Part shown: positions 1 through 9,100 of the stretch, piece by piece | How the letters are laid out: each line of letters starts with the position of its first letter | How positions within the stretch are numbered: the stretch's first letter is position 1 | Assembly (NCBI GenBank): GCA_910577445.1 | Contig: CAJTMZ010000072.1 | Coordinates: 1 to 21,813 of the forward strand | DNA from: an uncultured Lachnospiraceae bacterium | GTDB taxonomy: Bacteria; Bacillota; Clostridia; Lachnospirales; Lachnospiraceae | Direction of reading: 5' to 3' | DNA: 21,813 nt | Program-made: the position numbers and the translations under genes | Notes under the pieces: model-generated | Database searches by the model: none | The model's input: the letters and a program-made list of their open reading frames with translations, nothing else | What the model was told of the DNA's origin: nothing

Positions 1-34
1 TGAAAATCAGAAGCGGCGCGGAAACGGGGGTAAA

Positions 35-502
35 ATGCCATATAAAAAAATGCTCGGTTTTGAAATCAGATTGATTAATAACCTTATCAAAGGGGTGGTA
101 TCCAGGACGCATCCGGATACGGGCGTAAGGCCGCAGACACAGTTACAGGCGGGAATTTTGGGCTATCTTTACCACAAAAAGGAACAGCCTGTCTATCAGA
201 AAAATATTGAGGAGGAGTTTAATATTTCCGGGGCCACCGCAACCAATACGCTGCGGGTCATGGAACGGAACGGCCTGCTCACAAGATGCGCCATGGATAA
301 AGACGCGAGGCTGAAGCGGATTATGCTGACGGAGCCGGCAAAGAAGGGCCACAGGCTGGCAGAGGCGCATATGGAGATGATGGAAGAGAAAATGATGCAG
401 GGCCTTGAGAGAGCGGAGCGGGAGGAGCTGCTGCGTCTGCTTGCCGTGGTCAGGGAAAATCTGGAGAGGATGAACCGGGAGACGGAGGAAGGCGGAAATT
501 AA
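35..502 (+). CDS. MarR family transcriptional regulator
   Basis: A 155-residue winged helix-turn-helix protein of typical MarR length. An N-terminal dimerisation helix is followed by the DNA-binding part: the recognition helix lies around residues 64-82 (ISGATATNTLRVMERNGLL) and the beta-wing around 88-99 carries the family's D-x-R pattern (DKDARLKRIMLT). A long C-terminal helix pair rich in Met, Glu and Arg completes the dimer interface. MarR proteins usually bind as dimers to palindromes in their own promoter and release on ligand binding or oxidation. The gene sits 34 bp upstream of two ABC exporter half-genes in the same direction, so it most likely controls them and itself as one unit. 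Only 34 bases precede the start, so its promoter and operator are probably outside the window. The ligand cannot be told from sequence. Confidence 0.93.
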   Translation: MPYKKMLGFEIRLINNLIKGVVSRTHPDTGVRPQTQLQAGILGYLYHKKEQPVYQKNIEEEFNISGATATNTLRVMERNGLLTRCAMDKDARLKRIMLTEPAKKGHRLAEAHMEMMEEKMMQGLERAEREELLRLLAVVRENLERMNRETEEGGN

Positions 503-536
503 GTTATTTTGAAAATTTTGCGAGGAGGAGTAAAAT

Positions 537-2285
537 ATGCTGAAAACACTGGGAGCACAGATTAAGGAATTTAAAAAGGATTCCCTGATAACGCCGGTTT
601 TTATGATACTGGAAGTTATCATGGAAATGATTATTCCGCTTATGATGGCGTCCATCATTGATAAGGGCGTGGAAACGGGGGATATGGGACATATCTGCCG
701 GATAGGCGGTCTTATGATTGTCGCGGCGGTTGCCGGACTTGTGTTCGGCATAATGGGCGGAAAATACGGCGCCCGGGCGTCCACGGGGTTTGCCAGTAAT
801 TTAAGAAAGGCAATGTTTGAAAACATCCAGACTTTCAGCTTTGCCAACATTGACAAGTACAGCACTTCCGGGCTGGTGACCAGATTAACAACGGATGTGA
901 CGAACATGCAGAACGCCTACCAGATGATTCTGCGGCTGTGTATGCGGGCGCCAATCAGTCTGATTATCGCCATGGTGATGTCGTTTTTAATCAGTCCCCG
1001 TCTGGCCAGCATCTATCTGTTTGCGGTAATTATCCTTGGGGTGATACTGGGAATCATCGTGACAAACGCAACCAGACATTTTTCACAGGTCTTTCCCAAA
1101 TACGACGATTTGAATGAGAGCGTGGAGGAAAACGTGTCGGCAATCCGGGTTGTGAAAGCCTATGTCCGGGAAGATTACGAAAATCAGAAATTTAAGAAGG
1201 CAAGCGGAAATATCTACAGCCTTTTCTGCCGGGCGGAAAACATCGTGGCCTGGAACAGCCCCGTTATGAGCCTTGCAATGTATAGCTGCATCCTTTTGAT
1301 TAGCTGGATGGGCGCAAAAATGATTGTGGGCGGGAGCCTTACCACCGGGCAGCTTATGAGCCTTATGACCTACTGCATGAATATCCTGATGAATCTTATG
1401 ATGGTATCCATGATTTTCGTTATGATTACCATGTCCCTTGCGAGCGCAAGACGAATCGCGGAGGTGCTCGGCGAAAAGACCCTGCTTTCCAATCCGGAAA
1501 ATCCAGTGTACGAGGTTGCCGACGGAAGCATTGAGTTTCGGGACGTTTCTTTCAAATATCATACAGAGGCAAAGGAACCGGTGCTGAAAGATATTAATCT
1601 GAAAATCGCCCCCGGCGAGACCATAGGGATTCTCGGCGGAACGGGAAGCGCGAAATCAAGTCTTGTAAACCTTATAAGCCGTCTGTATGACGTGACGGAA
1701 GGGAGCCTTTTTGTGGGCGGCCGGAACGTAAAGGAGTATGATTTGGAAACGCTGCGAAACGAAGTGGCGGTGGTGCTCCAGAACAATGTCCTCTTTGGCG
1801 GAACCATTCTGGAAAATTTAAGGTGGGGCAAAAAGGACGCCAGCCTGGAGGAATGCCGCCGTGCCTGCAAGCTGGCCTGTGCTGATGAATTTATCGGAAA
1901 ACTTCCGGGCGGCTATGAGACCCATATTGAACAGGGCGGAACCAACGTATCGGGCGGCCAAAGACAGCGCCTTTGCATTGCGAGAGCTTTGCTGAAACAA
2001 CCCAAAGTGCTGATTTTAGACGATTCCACCAGCGCCGTTGACACGGCCACAGACGCCAGAATAAGGAAAGCCTTTAAGGAGGCGATACCTGGAACCACGA
2101 AGCTGATTATTGCCCAGAGAATTTCAAGTATCTGCGACGCCGATAAGATTATCATCATGGACGAGGGACAGGTGATGGGCTTTGGCTCCCACGAAGAGCT
2201 TTTAAAGAGCAGCGAAATCTACCGTGAGGTTTATGAATCGCAGACGGCGGGAAGCGGCGATTTTGACGAGAAAGGAGAACTGTAA
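537..2285 (+). CDS. Heterodimeric ABC exporter, half with degenerate ATP site
   Basis: A 582-residue type IV ABC exporter half: a six-helix membrane domain (about residues 15-320) fused to a nucleotide-binding domain. Key motifs deviate from consensus. Walker A (367-374) reads GGTGSAKS, with Ala372 where Gly is usual. Walker B ends in Asp495-Asp496, so the catalytic Glu is Asp. The switch His is Gln527 (IIAQRIS). The signature VSGGQ (471-475) is canonical. In TM287/288, BmrCD and LmrCD this set marks the partner that carries the poorly hydrolysing site. The next gene follows after two bases and has the complementary pattern, so the two products very probably form one heterodimer exporting drugs, peptides or lipids from the cytoplasm. 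A strong ribosome site (GAGGAGG) lies about 8 bases before the ATG. The substrate is unknown. Confidence 0.93.
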   Translation: MLKTLGAQIKEFKKDSLITPVFMILEVIMEMIIPLMMASIIDKGVETGDMGHICRIGGLMIVAAVAGLVFGIMGGKYGARASTGFASNLRKAMFENIQTFSFANIDKYSTSGLVTRLTTDVTNMQNAYQMILRLCMRAPISLIIAMVMSFLISPRLASIYLFAVIILGVILGIIVTNATRHFSQVFPKYDDLNESVEENVSAIRVVKAYVREDYENQKFKKASGNIYSLFCRAENIVAWNSPVMSLAMYSCILLISWMGAKMIVGGSLTTGQLMSLMTYCMNILMNLMMVSMIFVMITMSLASARRIAEVLGEKTLLSNPENPVYEVADGSIEFRDVSFKYHTEAKEPVLKDINLKIAPGETIGILGGTGSAKSSLVNLISRLYDVTEGSLFVGGRNVKEYDLETLRNEVAVVLQNNVLFGGTILENLRWGKKDASLEECRRACKLACADEFIGKLPGGYETHIEQGGTNVSGGQRQRLCIARALLKQPKVLILDDSTSAVDTATDARIRKAFKEAIPGTTKLIIAQRISSICDADKIIIMDEGQVMGFGSHEELLKSSEIYREVYESQTAGSGDFDEKGEL

Positions 2286-2287
2286 TT

Positions 2288-4237
2288 ATGGCGGAGGAAA
2301 GAAAACCAAAAGTAAATCAGGGACCGGGCGGAAGAAGGGCAATGGGGCCGAAGCCCGCAATCAAAAATCCGGGGAAACTGTTTAAGCGTCTTATGGCCTA
2401 CATATTAAAAGGCTATACGCCCCACTGTATTCTTGTTTTGGTGTGCATCGTTGTAAGCGTGTTTGCAAGCACCCAGGGAACCATGTTTATGCGGACGCTG
2501 ATTGACGGCTACATTGCGCCCATGCTTGACGCGCTTGCGTCGGGGGAGGCGGCGCCGGATTTTTCACCCCTTGCGGCGGCAATCATTAAACTGGCATGTA
2601 TTTATGTCCTGGGTATTCTGGCGGCCTTTGCGCAGGCGAGAATCATGGTTCTGATAACCCAGGGGGTTATGAGGAACCTGAGAAACGATATGTTTGAAAA
2701 AATGGAGAGCCTTCCGATTAAATACTTTGACACCCACGCCCACGGTGATATTATGTCCATGTACACCAATGACGTGGATACCCTGCGGCAGATGGTCAGC
2801 CAGAGCATTCCCCAGCTCATAAGCAGCGCCATTACGGTGGTTACCGTGCTCTCTTACATGTTTATTCTGAGCGTTCCCCTTACGCTTGTGACGCTCCTTA
2901 TGGTGACGATTATGATGGTTTCCGCCAAAAAGGTGGGGGGACTTAGCAGCCGCTTTTTCCTTTCCCAGCAGATAGATATCGGCGCGGTGAACGGATATGT
3001 GGAAGAAATGATGAACGGGCAGAAGGTGGTTAAGGTATTCTGCCATGAAGACGAGGCGATGGAGAAATTTAATGAACTAAACGACAAGCTTTTTGACAGC
3101 GCGTATCATGCCAATATGTTTGCCAATATCATGGGGCCTATCAACGCCCAGCTCGGGAATTTAAGCTATGTGGTTTGCACGGTGGTGGGCGGTCTTTTTG
3201 CCCTTACGGGGATTTCCGGGCTTACCTTAGGCTCCCTTGCCAGTTTTCTCAATTTTAACCGTTCTTTCAATATGCCCATCAATCAGGTGAGCCAGCAGTT
3301 CAACAGCATTATCATGGCCCTCGCGGGGGCGGAGCGCATTTTCCGGCTCCTTGACGAGAAGCCGGAGACGGACGAGGGATACGTGGAGCTGGTAAACGCG
3401 AAGGAAGAGGCGGACGGAAGCCTTACAGAAAGCGAAAAGAGAACGGGACTGTGGGCATGGAAGCATTACCATAAGAGCGAAAACACCACCACCTATCAGA
3501 GGCTTGAGGGAAATGTGGTATTCGACCATGTGGATTTCGGCTATAATGATGAAAAAATTATTCTTCACGACGTGGAGCTGTATGCGAAGCCGGGGCAGAA
3601 GATAGCCTTTGTGGGTGCAACGGGAGCGGGCAAAACCACAATCACCAACCTGATAAACCGTTTTTACGATATCCAGGACGGAAAAATCCGTTACGACGGT
3701 ATCAATGTGAATAAGATTAAAAAAGCGGATTTGAGGCGTTCTCTGGGGATTGTGCTGCAGGATACCCATTTGTTTACGGGAACCGTGATGGAGAATATCC
3801 GATACGGAAAACTGGACGCCACGGACGAGGAGGTAAAGGCGGCGGCAAGGCTTGTGAATGCCGACGGCTTTATCCAGAGGCTCCCGGACGGTTACCAGAC
3901 CCGGCTTACCGGCGACGGAGCCAATTTAAGCCAGGGGCAGAGACAGCTTCTTGCCATTGCAAGAGCCGCTGTCGCGGACCCGCCGGTGCTGATTCTCGAC
4001 GAGGCCACAAGCTCCATTGACACCAGAACTGAACGTCTGGTACAGAAAGGTATGGACGCTTTGATGGAGGGAAGAACAACCTTCGTGATTGCCCACAGGC
4101 TTTCCACAGTCAGAAACAGTAACTGTATCATGGTGCTGGAGCAGGGGCGGGTGATTGAGCGGGGGACCCACGACCAGCTTATAGCGGAAAAAGGAAAATA
4201 TTATCAGCTCTATACCGGCAACGCGGTGACGGCGTAA
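2288..4237 (+). CDS. Heterodimeric ABC exporter, half with catalytic ATP site
   Basis: A 649-residue membrane-ATPase fusion, partner of the gene ending two bases upstream. Its own Walker A (443-450, GATGAGKT), catalytic Glu572 after Asp571, and switch His603 are all canonical, but its signature is LSQGQ (547-551) instead of LSGGQ. The deviant signature pairs across the dimer with the degenerate Walker motifs of the first subunit, leaving one competent and one impaired ATP site, as known for LmrCD/BmrCD-type exporters. The protein is about 65 residues longer than its partner. The excess is an N-terminal basic Gly/Pro-rich stretch before the first helix, an extracellular segment around residues 80-95, and a charged linker of about 40 residues between the membrane and ATPase domains (about 358-400). 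The AAAGGAG ribosome site lies inside the end of the upstream gene, consistent with coupled translation. MarR just upstream is the likely regulator. Confidence 0.93.
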   Translation: MAEERKPKVNQGPGGRRAMGPKPAIKNPGKLFKRLMAYILKGYTPHCILVLVCIVVSVFASTQGTMFMRTLIDGYIAPMLDALASGEAAPDFSPLAAAIIKLACIYVLGILAAFAQARIMVLITQGVMRNLRNDMFEKMESLPIKYFDTHAHGDIMSMYTNDVDTLRQMVSQSIPQLISSAITVVTVLSYMFILSVPLTLVTLLMVTIMMVSAKKVGGLSSRFFLSQQIDIGAVNGYVEEMMNGQKVVKVFCHEDEAMEKFNELNDKLFDSAYHANMFANIMGPINAQLGNLSYVVCTVVGGLFALTGISGLTLGSLASFLNFNRSFNMPINQVSQQFNSIIMALAGAERIFRLLDEKPETDEGYVELVNAKEEADGSLTESEKRTGLWAWKHYHKSENTTTYQRLEGNVVFDHVDFGYNDEKIILHDVELYAKPGQKIAFVGATGAGKTTITNLINRFYDIQDGKIRYDGINVNKIKKADLRRSLGIVLQDTHLFTGTVMENIRYGKLDATDEEVKAAARLVNADGFIQRLPDGYQTRLTGDGANLSQGQRQLLAIARAAVADPPVLILDEATSSIDTRTERLVQKGMDALMEGRTTFVIAHRLSTVRNSNCIMVLEQGRVIERGTHDQLIAEKGKYYQLYTGNAVTA

Positions 4238-4270
4238 GAACAGAAATTTTTATTCGACAGAGTTTGTGGA

Positions 4271-4289
4271 TGCGCTTGAAAACAGCGCA
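4271..4289. other. Small intercistronic hairpin
   Basis: TGCGCT and AGCGCA form a 6-bp stem around a 7-base loop in the 66-bp gap between the second exporter gene and the cysteine-rich protein gene. No T-run follows, so it does not look like an intrinsic terminator. It may be an mRNA stability element or chance. Confidence 0.25.
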
Positions 4290-4303
4290 GAAATGAGGGA
4301 AAA

Positions 4304-4555
4304 ATGCAGACGCGGAGAGTATGCAGAAAATGTCTGCTCCGGGAGGCGTTCCCGGAGGATTATGAGAAATATGTGGCGTCCCTTGTAAGCAGGATGGCTC
4401 CGGAAGAAAAGGCAGACGGGGAGCTGTACAAAAAGCGCATGGACGCCTGCCGGGAATGCGAAAAGCTGGTAAACGGCACCTGTATGGCCTGCGGGTGCAT
4501 GGTGGAAATCCGGGGGATGCAAAAGGACGGCAAGTGTCCCTGTAAAAAATGGTAA
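4304..4555 (+). CDS. Small cysteine-rich protein (DUF6171-like)
   Basis: An 83-residue soluble protein with nine cysteines, all in short clusters: Cys7-x2-Cys10, Cys49-x2-Cys52, Cys60-x2-Cys63-x-Cys65 and Cys78-x-Cys80. This spacing is typical of one or two zinc-binding or iron-sulfur sites. The central part (about 15-45) is a charged helix, and no signal peptide or membrane segment is present. It resembles the DUF6171 group of small Firmicutes proteins, for which I know no experimental function; the assignment is from memory of the pattern and is not certain. The gene lies 66 bp after the exporter pair and ends just before the promoter of the next unit. It may be the last gene of the exporter transcript or independent. 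A GAGGG element lies upstream of the ATG. Confidence 0.75.
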   Translation: MQTRRVCRKCLLREAFPEDYEKYVASLVSRMAPEEKADGELYKKRMDACRECEKLVNGTCMACGCMVEIRGMQKDGKCPCKKW

Positions 4556-4587
4556 AGGCAGGAGGTTTTGCGCCTGAAACGGCTTCA

Positions 4588-4616
4588 TTGACATGTGGGT
4601 AACTGTGTGATACAGT
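4588..4616 (+). promoter_or_regulatory. Sigma-A type promoter for the binding-protein/sensor-kinase unit
   Basis: TTGACA at 4588-4593, a 17-base spacer, and TACAGT at 4611-4616. The -35 is a perfect consensus and the -10 matches four of six positions (TATAAT). Transcription would start near 4623, giving a leader of about 22 bases that carries the ribosome site. The GTG at 4615 lies inside the -10 element and so cannot be the translation start of the downstream gene. Confidence 0.75.
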
Positions 4617-4630
4617 GTCTAATAATAACA

Positions 4631-4639
4631 GGGAGGGAA
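4631..4639 (+). promoter_or_regulatory. Ribosome binding site deciding the 4645 start
   Basis: GGGAGGG followed by AAAAGAA lies just before the ATG at 4645. Together with the promoter placement it selects this ATG over the in-frame GTG at 4615, and it gives a clean lipoprotein signal at the N-terminus. Confidence 0.7.
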
Positions 4640-4644
4640 AAGAA

Positions 4645-6105
4645 ATGAAGTATTCAGGCAAAATCACAAAAAGCATATGTATATTGATTATATTGGCGTT
4701 TGTTCTGCCGGGATGCGGCAGCAAAGGGCCCCTGGACCCCAAAAATCCGGTGACACTGACCGTGTGGCATTATTACAACGGCTCCCAGCAGTCGGCCTTT
4801 GACGCGCTGCTGGATGAATTTAACGACACCGTGGGCAGGGAAAAGGGCATTTATGTGGAGAGCTTCAGCCAGGGTTCCGTTTCCGATTTGGAAACTGCCG
4901 TCAGGGCTTCCATTAACGGCGACGTGGGAGCGGACCCCATGCCGGACATTTTTTCTTCCTATGCGGATACCGCTTATGAAATCGAGCAGTTGGGCGCGCT
5001 TGCGAACCTGTCGGAGTATTTCACCGAAGAGGAACTGGAACCGTATGTGGATTCCTACATAGAGGAAGGACGTATCGCGTCCGACGGTACGCTTCGGATT
5101 TTTCCGGTGGCAAAATCCACGGAGATTATGATGTTAAACAAAACGGACTGGGAAACGTTTGCAAACGATACGGGCGCGTCCCTGGATGATTTGGCGACCA
5201 TAGAGGGCGTTGCCGCCACGGCAAAGGCTTACTACGAATGGACGGACGCTCAGACGCCGTCTGTTGTGGGGGACGGCAGAGCGTTTTACGGCAGGGACGC
5301 GCTGGCGAATTATTTTATCATCGGGATGCAGCAGTTGGGCGTTGAGATTTTTCAGGTGGAGAACGGAGAAATGACGTTGAATGTTCCGAAAGAAGAACTG
5401 CGCCGTCTGTGGGAAAACTATTACGTGCCGATGGTGAAAGGCTATTTCGGGGCTTACGGGTCCTTCCGCTCCGATGACGTCAAAACAGGGGACCTTCTCG
5501 CTTATACGGGTTCCACCACCTCCGCCATGTACTTTCCGGGCCAGGTGGAACAGGACGATGATACCTACGGCATTGAATACCTGATTTTAGAAGCGCCGGT
5601 ATTTGAGGGCGGACAGCGCTGCGCGGTACAGCAGGGCGCGGGCATGGTGGTCAGCAAGTCGGACGAAAAGCACGAATATGCCGCCGTGGAATTCTTAAAA
5701 TGGTTCACCCAGGCGGAAAACAATCTGCAGTTTGGCTGCGTGTCGGGCTATCTTCCGGTATTAAAGGAGGCAAACAGCGTAGAAAAACTGGACCAGACTA
5801 TTGCGCAGAAGCAGCTTGAGGTATCGCCAAAGACATATGATTGTCTGGTTTCCGTGTTCGGGGAAATGGAACAGACCTCCCTGTACACCAATAAGAGCTT
5901 CAGTAACGGCTCCGCGGCGAGAAAAGTGCTTGAGTACCATCTTTCGGACCAGGCCGCGCAGGATAGGGAAATCGTAGCCAAAGCGGTGAAAGAAGGGCTG
6001 GATTTGGAGGAGGCATCCGGACCTTTTGTGTCGGAGGAAGCTTTTGAAAACTGGTACGCGTCATTTTGCGGCGCGTTAAATTCGGCAGTCGGTGAGCAGG
6101 GATAA
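4645..6105 (+). CDS. Extracellular solute-binding lipoprotein, orphan, paired with sensor kinase
   Basis: A 486-residue family-1 ABC solute-binding protein (sugar-type fold). The N-terminus has basic residues, a hydrophobic core and the lipobox LPGC, so it is predicted to be cleaved before Cys and anchored to the outer face of the membrane. The mature domain opens with the typical 'VTLTVWHYYNG' strand and ends near the last helix pair. No permease or ATPase gene lies beside it. Instead the stop codon is separated by two bases from a membrane sensor kinase. The context suggests the protein presents a ligand, probably a carbohydrate, to the kinase's extracellular domain; this is inference. It could also serve a transporter encoded elsewhere. 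The start at 4645 is chosen from the ribosome site and because the upstream GTG lies inside the promoter -10. The ligand is unknown. Confidence 0.9.
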   Translation: MKYSGKITKSICILIILAFVLPGCGSKGPLDPKNPVTLTVWHYYNGSQQSAFDALLDEFNDTVGREKGIYVESFSQGSVSDLETAVRASINGDVGADPMPDIFSSYADTAYEIEQLGALANLSEYFTEEELEPYVDSYIEEGRIASDGTLRIFPVAKSTEIMMLNKTDWETFANDTGASLDDLATIEGVAATAKAYYEWTDAQTPSVVGDGRAFYGRDALANYFIIGMQQLGVEIFQVENGEMTLNVPKEELRRLWENYYVPMVKGYFGAYGSFRSDDVKTGDLLAYTGSTTSAMYFPGQVEQDDDTYGIEYLILEAPVFEGGQRCAVQQGAGMVVSKSDEKHEYAAVEFLKWFTQAENNLQFGCVSGYLPVLKEANSVEKLDQTIAQKQLEVSPKTYDCLVSVFGEMEQTSLYTNKSFSNGSAARKVLEYHLSDQAAQDREIVAKAVKEGLDLEEASGPFVSEEAFENWYASFCGALNSAVGEQG

Positions 6106-6107
6106 CT

Positions 6108-9100
6108 ATGGAGAGTAAATGTCAAAGAAGGAAAAAAACAACCATATTCAGGATGTTTCTGATTCCTTTAACCGCTATTATGCTGATACAGAGTGTGGTT
6201 ACCATCGGCACTTTGGTGGCAAAGCGAATCGCCGGGACATTACAGGAATATTCAGGCAGCATGATGAGCCGGCTGGTGGAAAACAGGAAAGTCATTCTGC
6301 AAAATGATATGAATCAGCGCTGGGCCTCCGTCAATGAGCAGGAACTGGCCATGACAGAGGCATTGCAGCAGTTCTTAGACGAAGAAGACATGGAGCTTTT
6401 GGAGTTTCTGGATTCGAGCGAGCAGAAAACCCGGTTTATGGAGCTGGTTTTCCCGGACTGCCTTGCAATGATTCAAAACAGTTCCACAACAGGGCTTTTC
6501 TTCCTGTTTACGGGAGATGAGTGGGAGATGGCGGGCGAATATGACGGCTTTTTTGTCCGGGATTCCGACCCGAATAAAAGTCCGGCCAATTATTCGGATT
6601 TGCTATTGGAACGGGGAAGCAAGACGCTATCAAGGCAGTGGGACATACCGCTGGACACCAACTGGACGACCAGATTCCATATGGCCGGGGAAGGAAAAGA
6701 TGCTTCGGAATACTCTTTCTATGAGCCGTGGAGGGCCGGAAGGGAATACGGGGAGGCCGCCACAAAGGATTTGGGCTACTGGTCGTTTCCGTTTTCCCTG
6801 GAAAAGGGAGCGGCGGGCGCTTATGAGATGATTACATATTCCTTTCCGCTTCGGTATGAGGGCACGGTGTACGGTGTCCTTGGCGTGGAGATTTCTTCAA
6901 AGGTTTTGCGCAGTTATCTTCCGGCAAAGGAGTTAAACGACGCCAGCCAGTCGGGCTATATGCTGGCGGTAGAGGAGGAGGACGGCAGCTACAGGCCCCT
7001 GATTGGGGAGGGGCTTTTGTCAAATACGGTACATTCCGCCGGAGATACGTTTTTTCTGCAGGAGGTGGGATACAGCAGCCTGTCAAAAGTCGCATCCGTA
7101 AGTCAGAACGGAGAGGGGATTTATGCTGTCTCCTGTCCTTTAAAGCTGTACAGCAATAACGTGCCCTATGAACATACTAATTGGGTGCTTCTGGGGTTTG
7201 ATACGGAAGACGATTTGTTTGGCATGAGCCGCCGCCTTTACCTGTGGGTGGTCGCGGCTGTTTTTGGCGGTCTGGGATTTGGCATTCTCGGCCTGTATTT
7301 TATGGTGCGGTATCTGACCAGGCCAGTTGGCCGGTTAATGGAATGCATCAGCCGGGGAGGCGCCGGCCTTTTGGATTTTAAGTCCTCCAATATTTTTGAA
7401 ATAGACGCTTTGTATGATGTGGTAAGGGATTTGACAGACAGGCAGAAAGAGGCGGAAAATATTCTGCTGGAAGAAAAAGAACGTTACAGAGTGGCGCTTG
7501 AGTCCTCCAACGATATGTTCTTTTCCTTTAATTTGGAAAACCATATGCTGGATATCGTAAACCACAAAACAATGAGCGGCCAGTGGCAGTGCAGGGAACA
7601 TGGCGACAACTTTATCAATCCGGCCTGTATTTATGAGGCGGACCGTGAGGACGCCCTGGCGGCTATGTGCGGGCAGGGAGATAAGCTGTTTGCGGAGCTG
7701 CGTCTGAAATGGCCGGAAGATTCGGAATACAGATGGGTTGCGATTACCGGAAACGCGGTTTATGACACGGACGGCAATAAGCGGAAGCTGGTGGGAAGCA
7801 TCCGGAATATTCAGGAGCAGAAAGAAAAAGAAGCCAGACAGCTCCGTGAAAACGAAACGGACAGCGTAACCGGTCTTTATACCTTTGACGCCGGAATAAA
7901 GTACATAAAGGAACGGCGAGGCACGCTTCCGGAAGGCGTTATGGCAGATTTGTTTTTTGACGGAATCAGAGAGACCGGCGCGAAATGCGGGATTGTCTTT
8001 TGCGATATGATATTGGAGGAGACAGGGGGCCTTATAAAAAGATACTGCGAAAAAGCGGGCGTCGAGGCGCGCTTACAGCCCCTGCCGCTGCGCTTAAACA
8101 ACGATGAATTTGTCCTGTGGCTGGGCGGCTTTACGAAGGAGGAGGCCGTGCCTTTTGTGGAAGAGTTGTCTTTTGCCATTGCGCAATGCTTTGACCCGGC
8201 GCTTTTTGGCGTGGAGATTTACGCGGGATTTGCCGGGGCGAAGGCCGGGTATGATACGGAAGAGTTAATCCGCATGGCAAGGCTGGCGCGCGGGATTTCG
8301 CTTTCCGGCGGCAAAGAGACGGAAAATTTTTATGAGGATATTCCGGCGGTTAAGCGGAAGGATTTGCCGGCCCTGCAGGGAAAAGATATCCATTCCGCGG
8401 GCTACGGCGAGGACGTGGGCCTTGTGTCTGTTGCCTTAAACCTGTTTGGCAAGGGGGGCGGATTTGCCGCCCAGATGATGCTTATGTGCCGCAAGATAGG
8501 CAGGTTTTATCAGGCAAAAGGGGTGCTGGTATCCTTGCTTCGGCCGGATTTTAATTCCAATTATTTAAACTGCCAGTGGCGCGCGGACGGGAGCGCTTCC
8601 GGGGAAATCGTAAGGAAGTATAAGGAAGAGGAAAAAGAGGCGTTTTACCAGTGGCTTGGGAAAAAGGAAGTGCGCTGTGTTTCTGAAAGGGACAGTGAAA
8701 ACAGCGCTATCCGGCGCTTTCTGTGCCTGGAGGAAGGCGATTTTGGCGTTGTCCTTCCTATGTATGACAACGGCAGCTATATGGGAAATATCTGCATTCT
8801 GGGCATTTTGCCGGACTTTTTGGAAGATTCGGAAAACTACCAGGAGCTTGCGGAACTTGGCCGGGTTGTGGAAAGCCAGTTAAACCAGCAGCAGTCCGAC
8901 ATTGCCAGCAAGGCGAAGTCCGAGTTTTTATCCCGCATGAGCCACGAGATACGGACGCCCATGAACGGTATTATCGGCATGACGGCTATTGCCCTGCAGC
9001 AGGGCCAGAGCGGGGAGCGTGTGACGGACTGCCTGCAGAAGATACAGTCCTCTTCGGAATATCTGCTTGGGCTGATTAACGACATTCTCGATATGTCCAA

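Noticed and set aside
4615..4644. Upstream GTG start giving a ten-residue longer binding lipoprotein
   Set aside because: The GTG lies inside the promoter -10 element (4611-4616), so it would not be transcribed; the ATG at 4645 has a strong ribosome site and gives a normal lipoprotein signal.
4179..4742. 187-residue open frame on the - strand across the exporter end, cysteine-rich protein gene and lipoprotein start
   Set aside because: Pro/Cys/His-rich composition typical of shadows, and it crosses a well-supported + strand promoter and three + strand genes.
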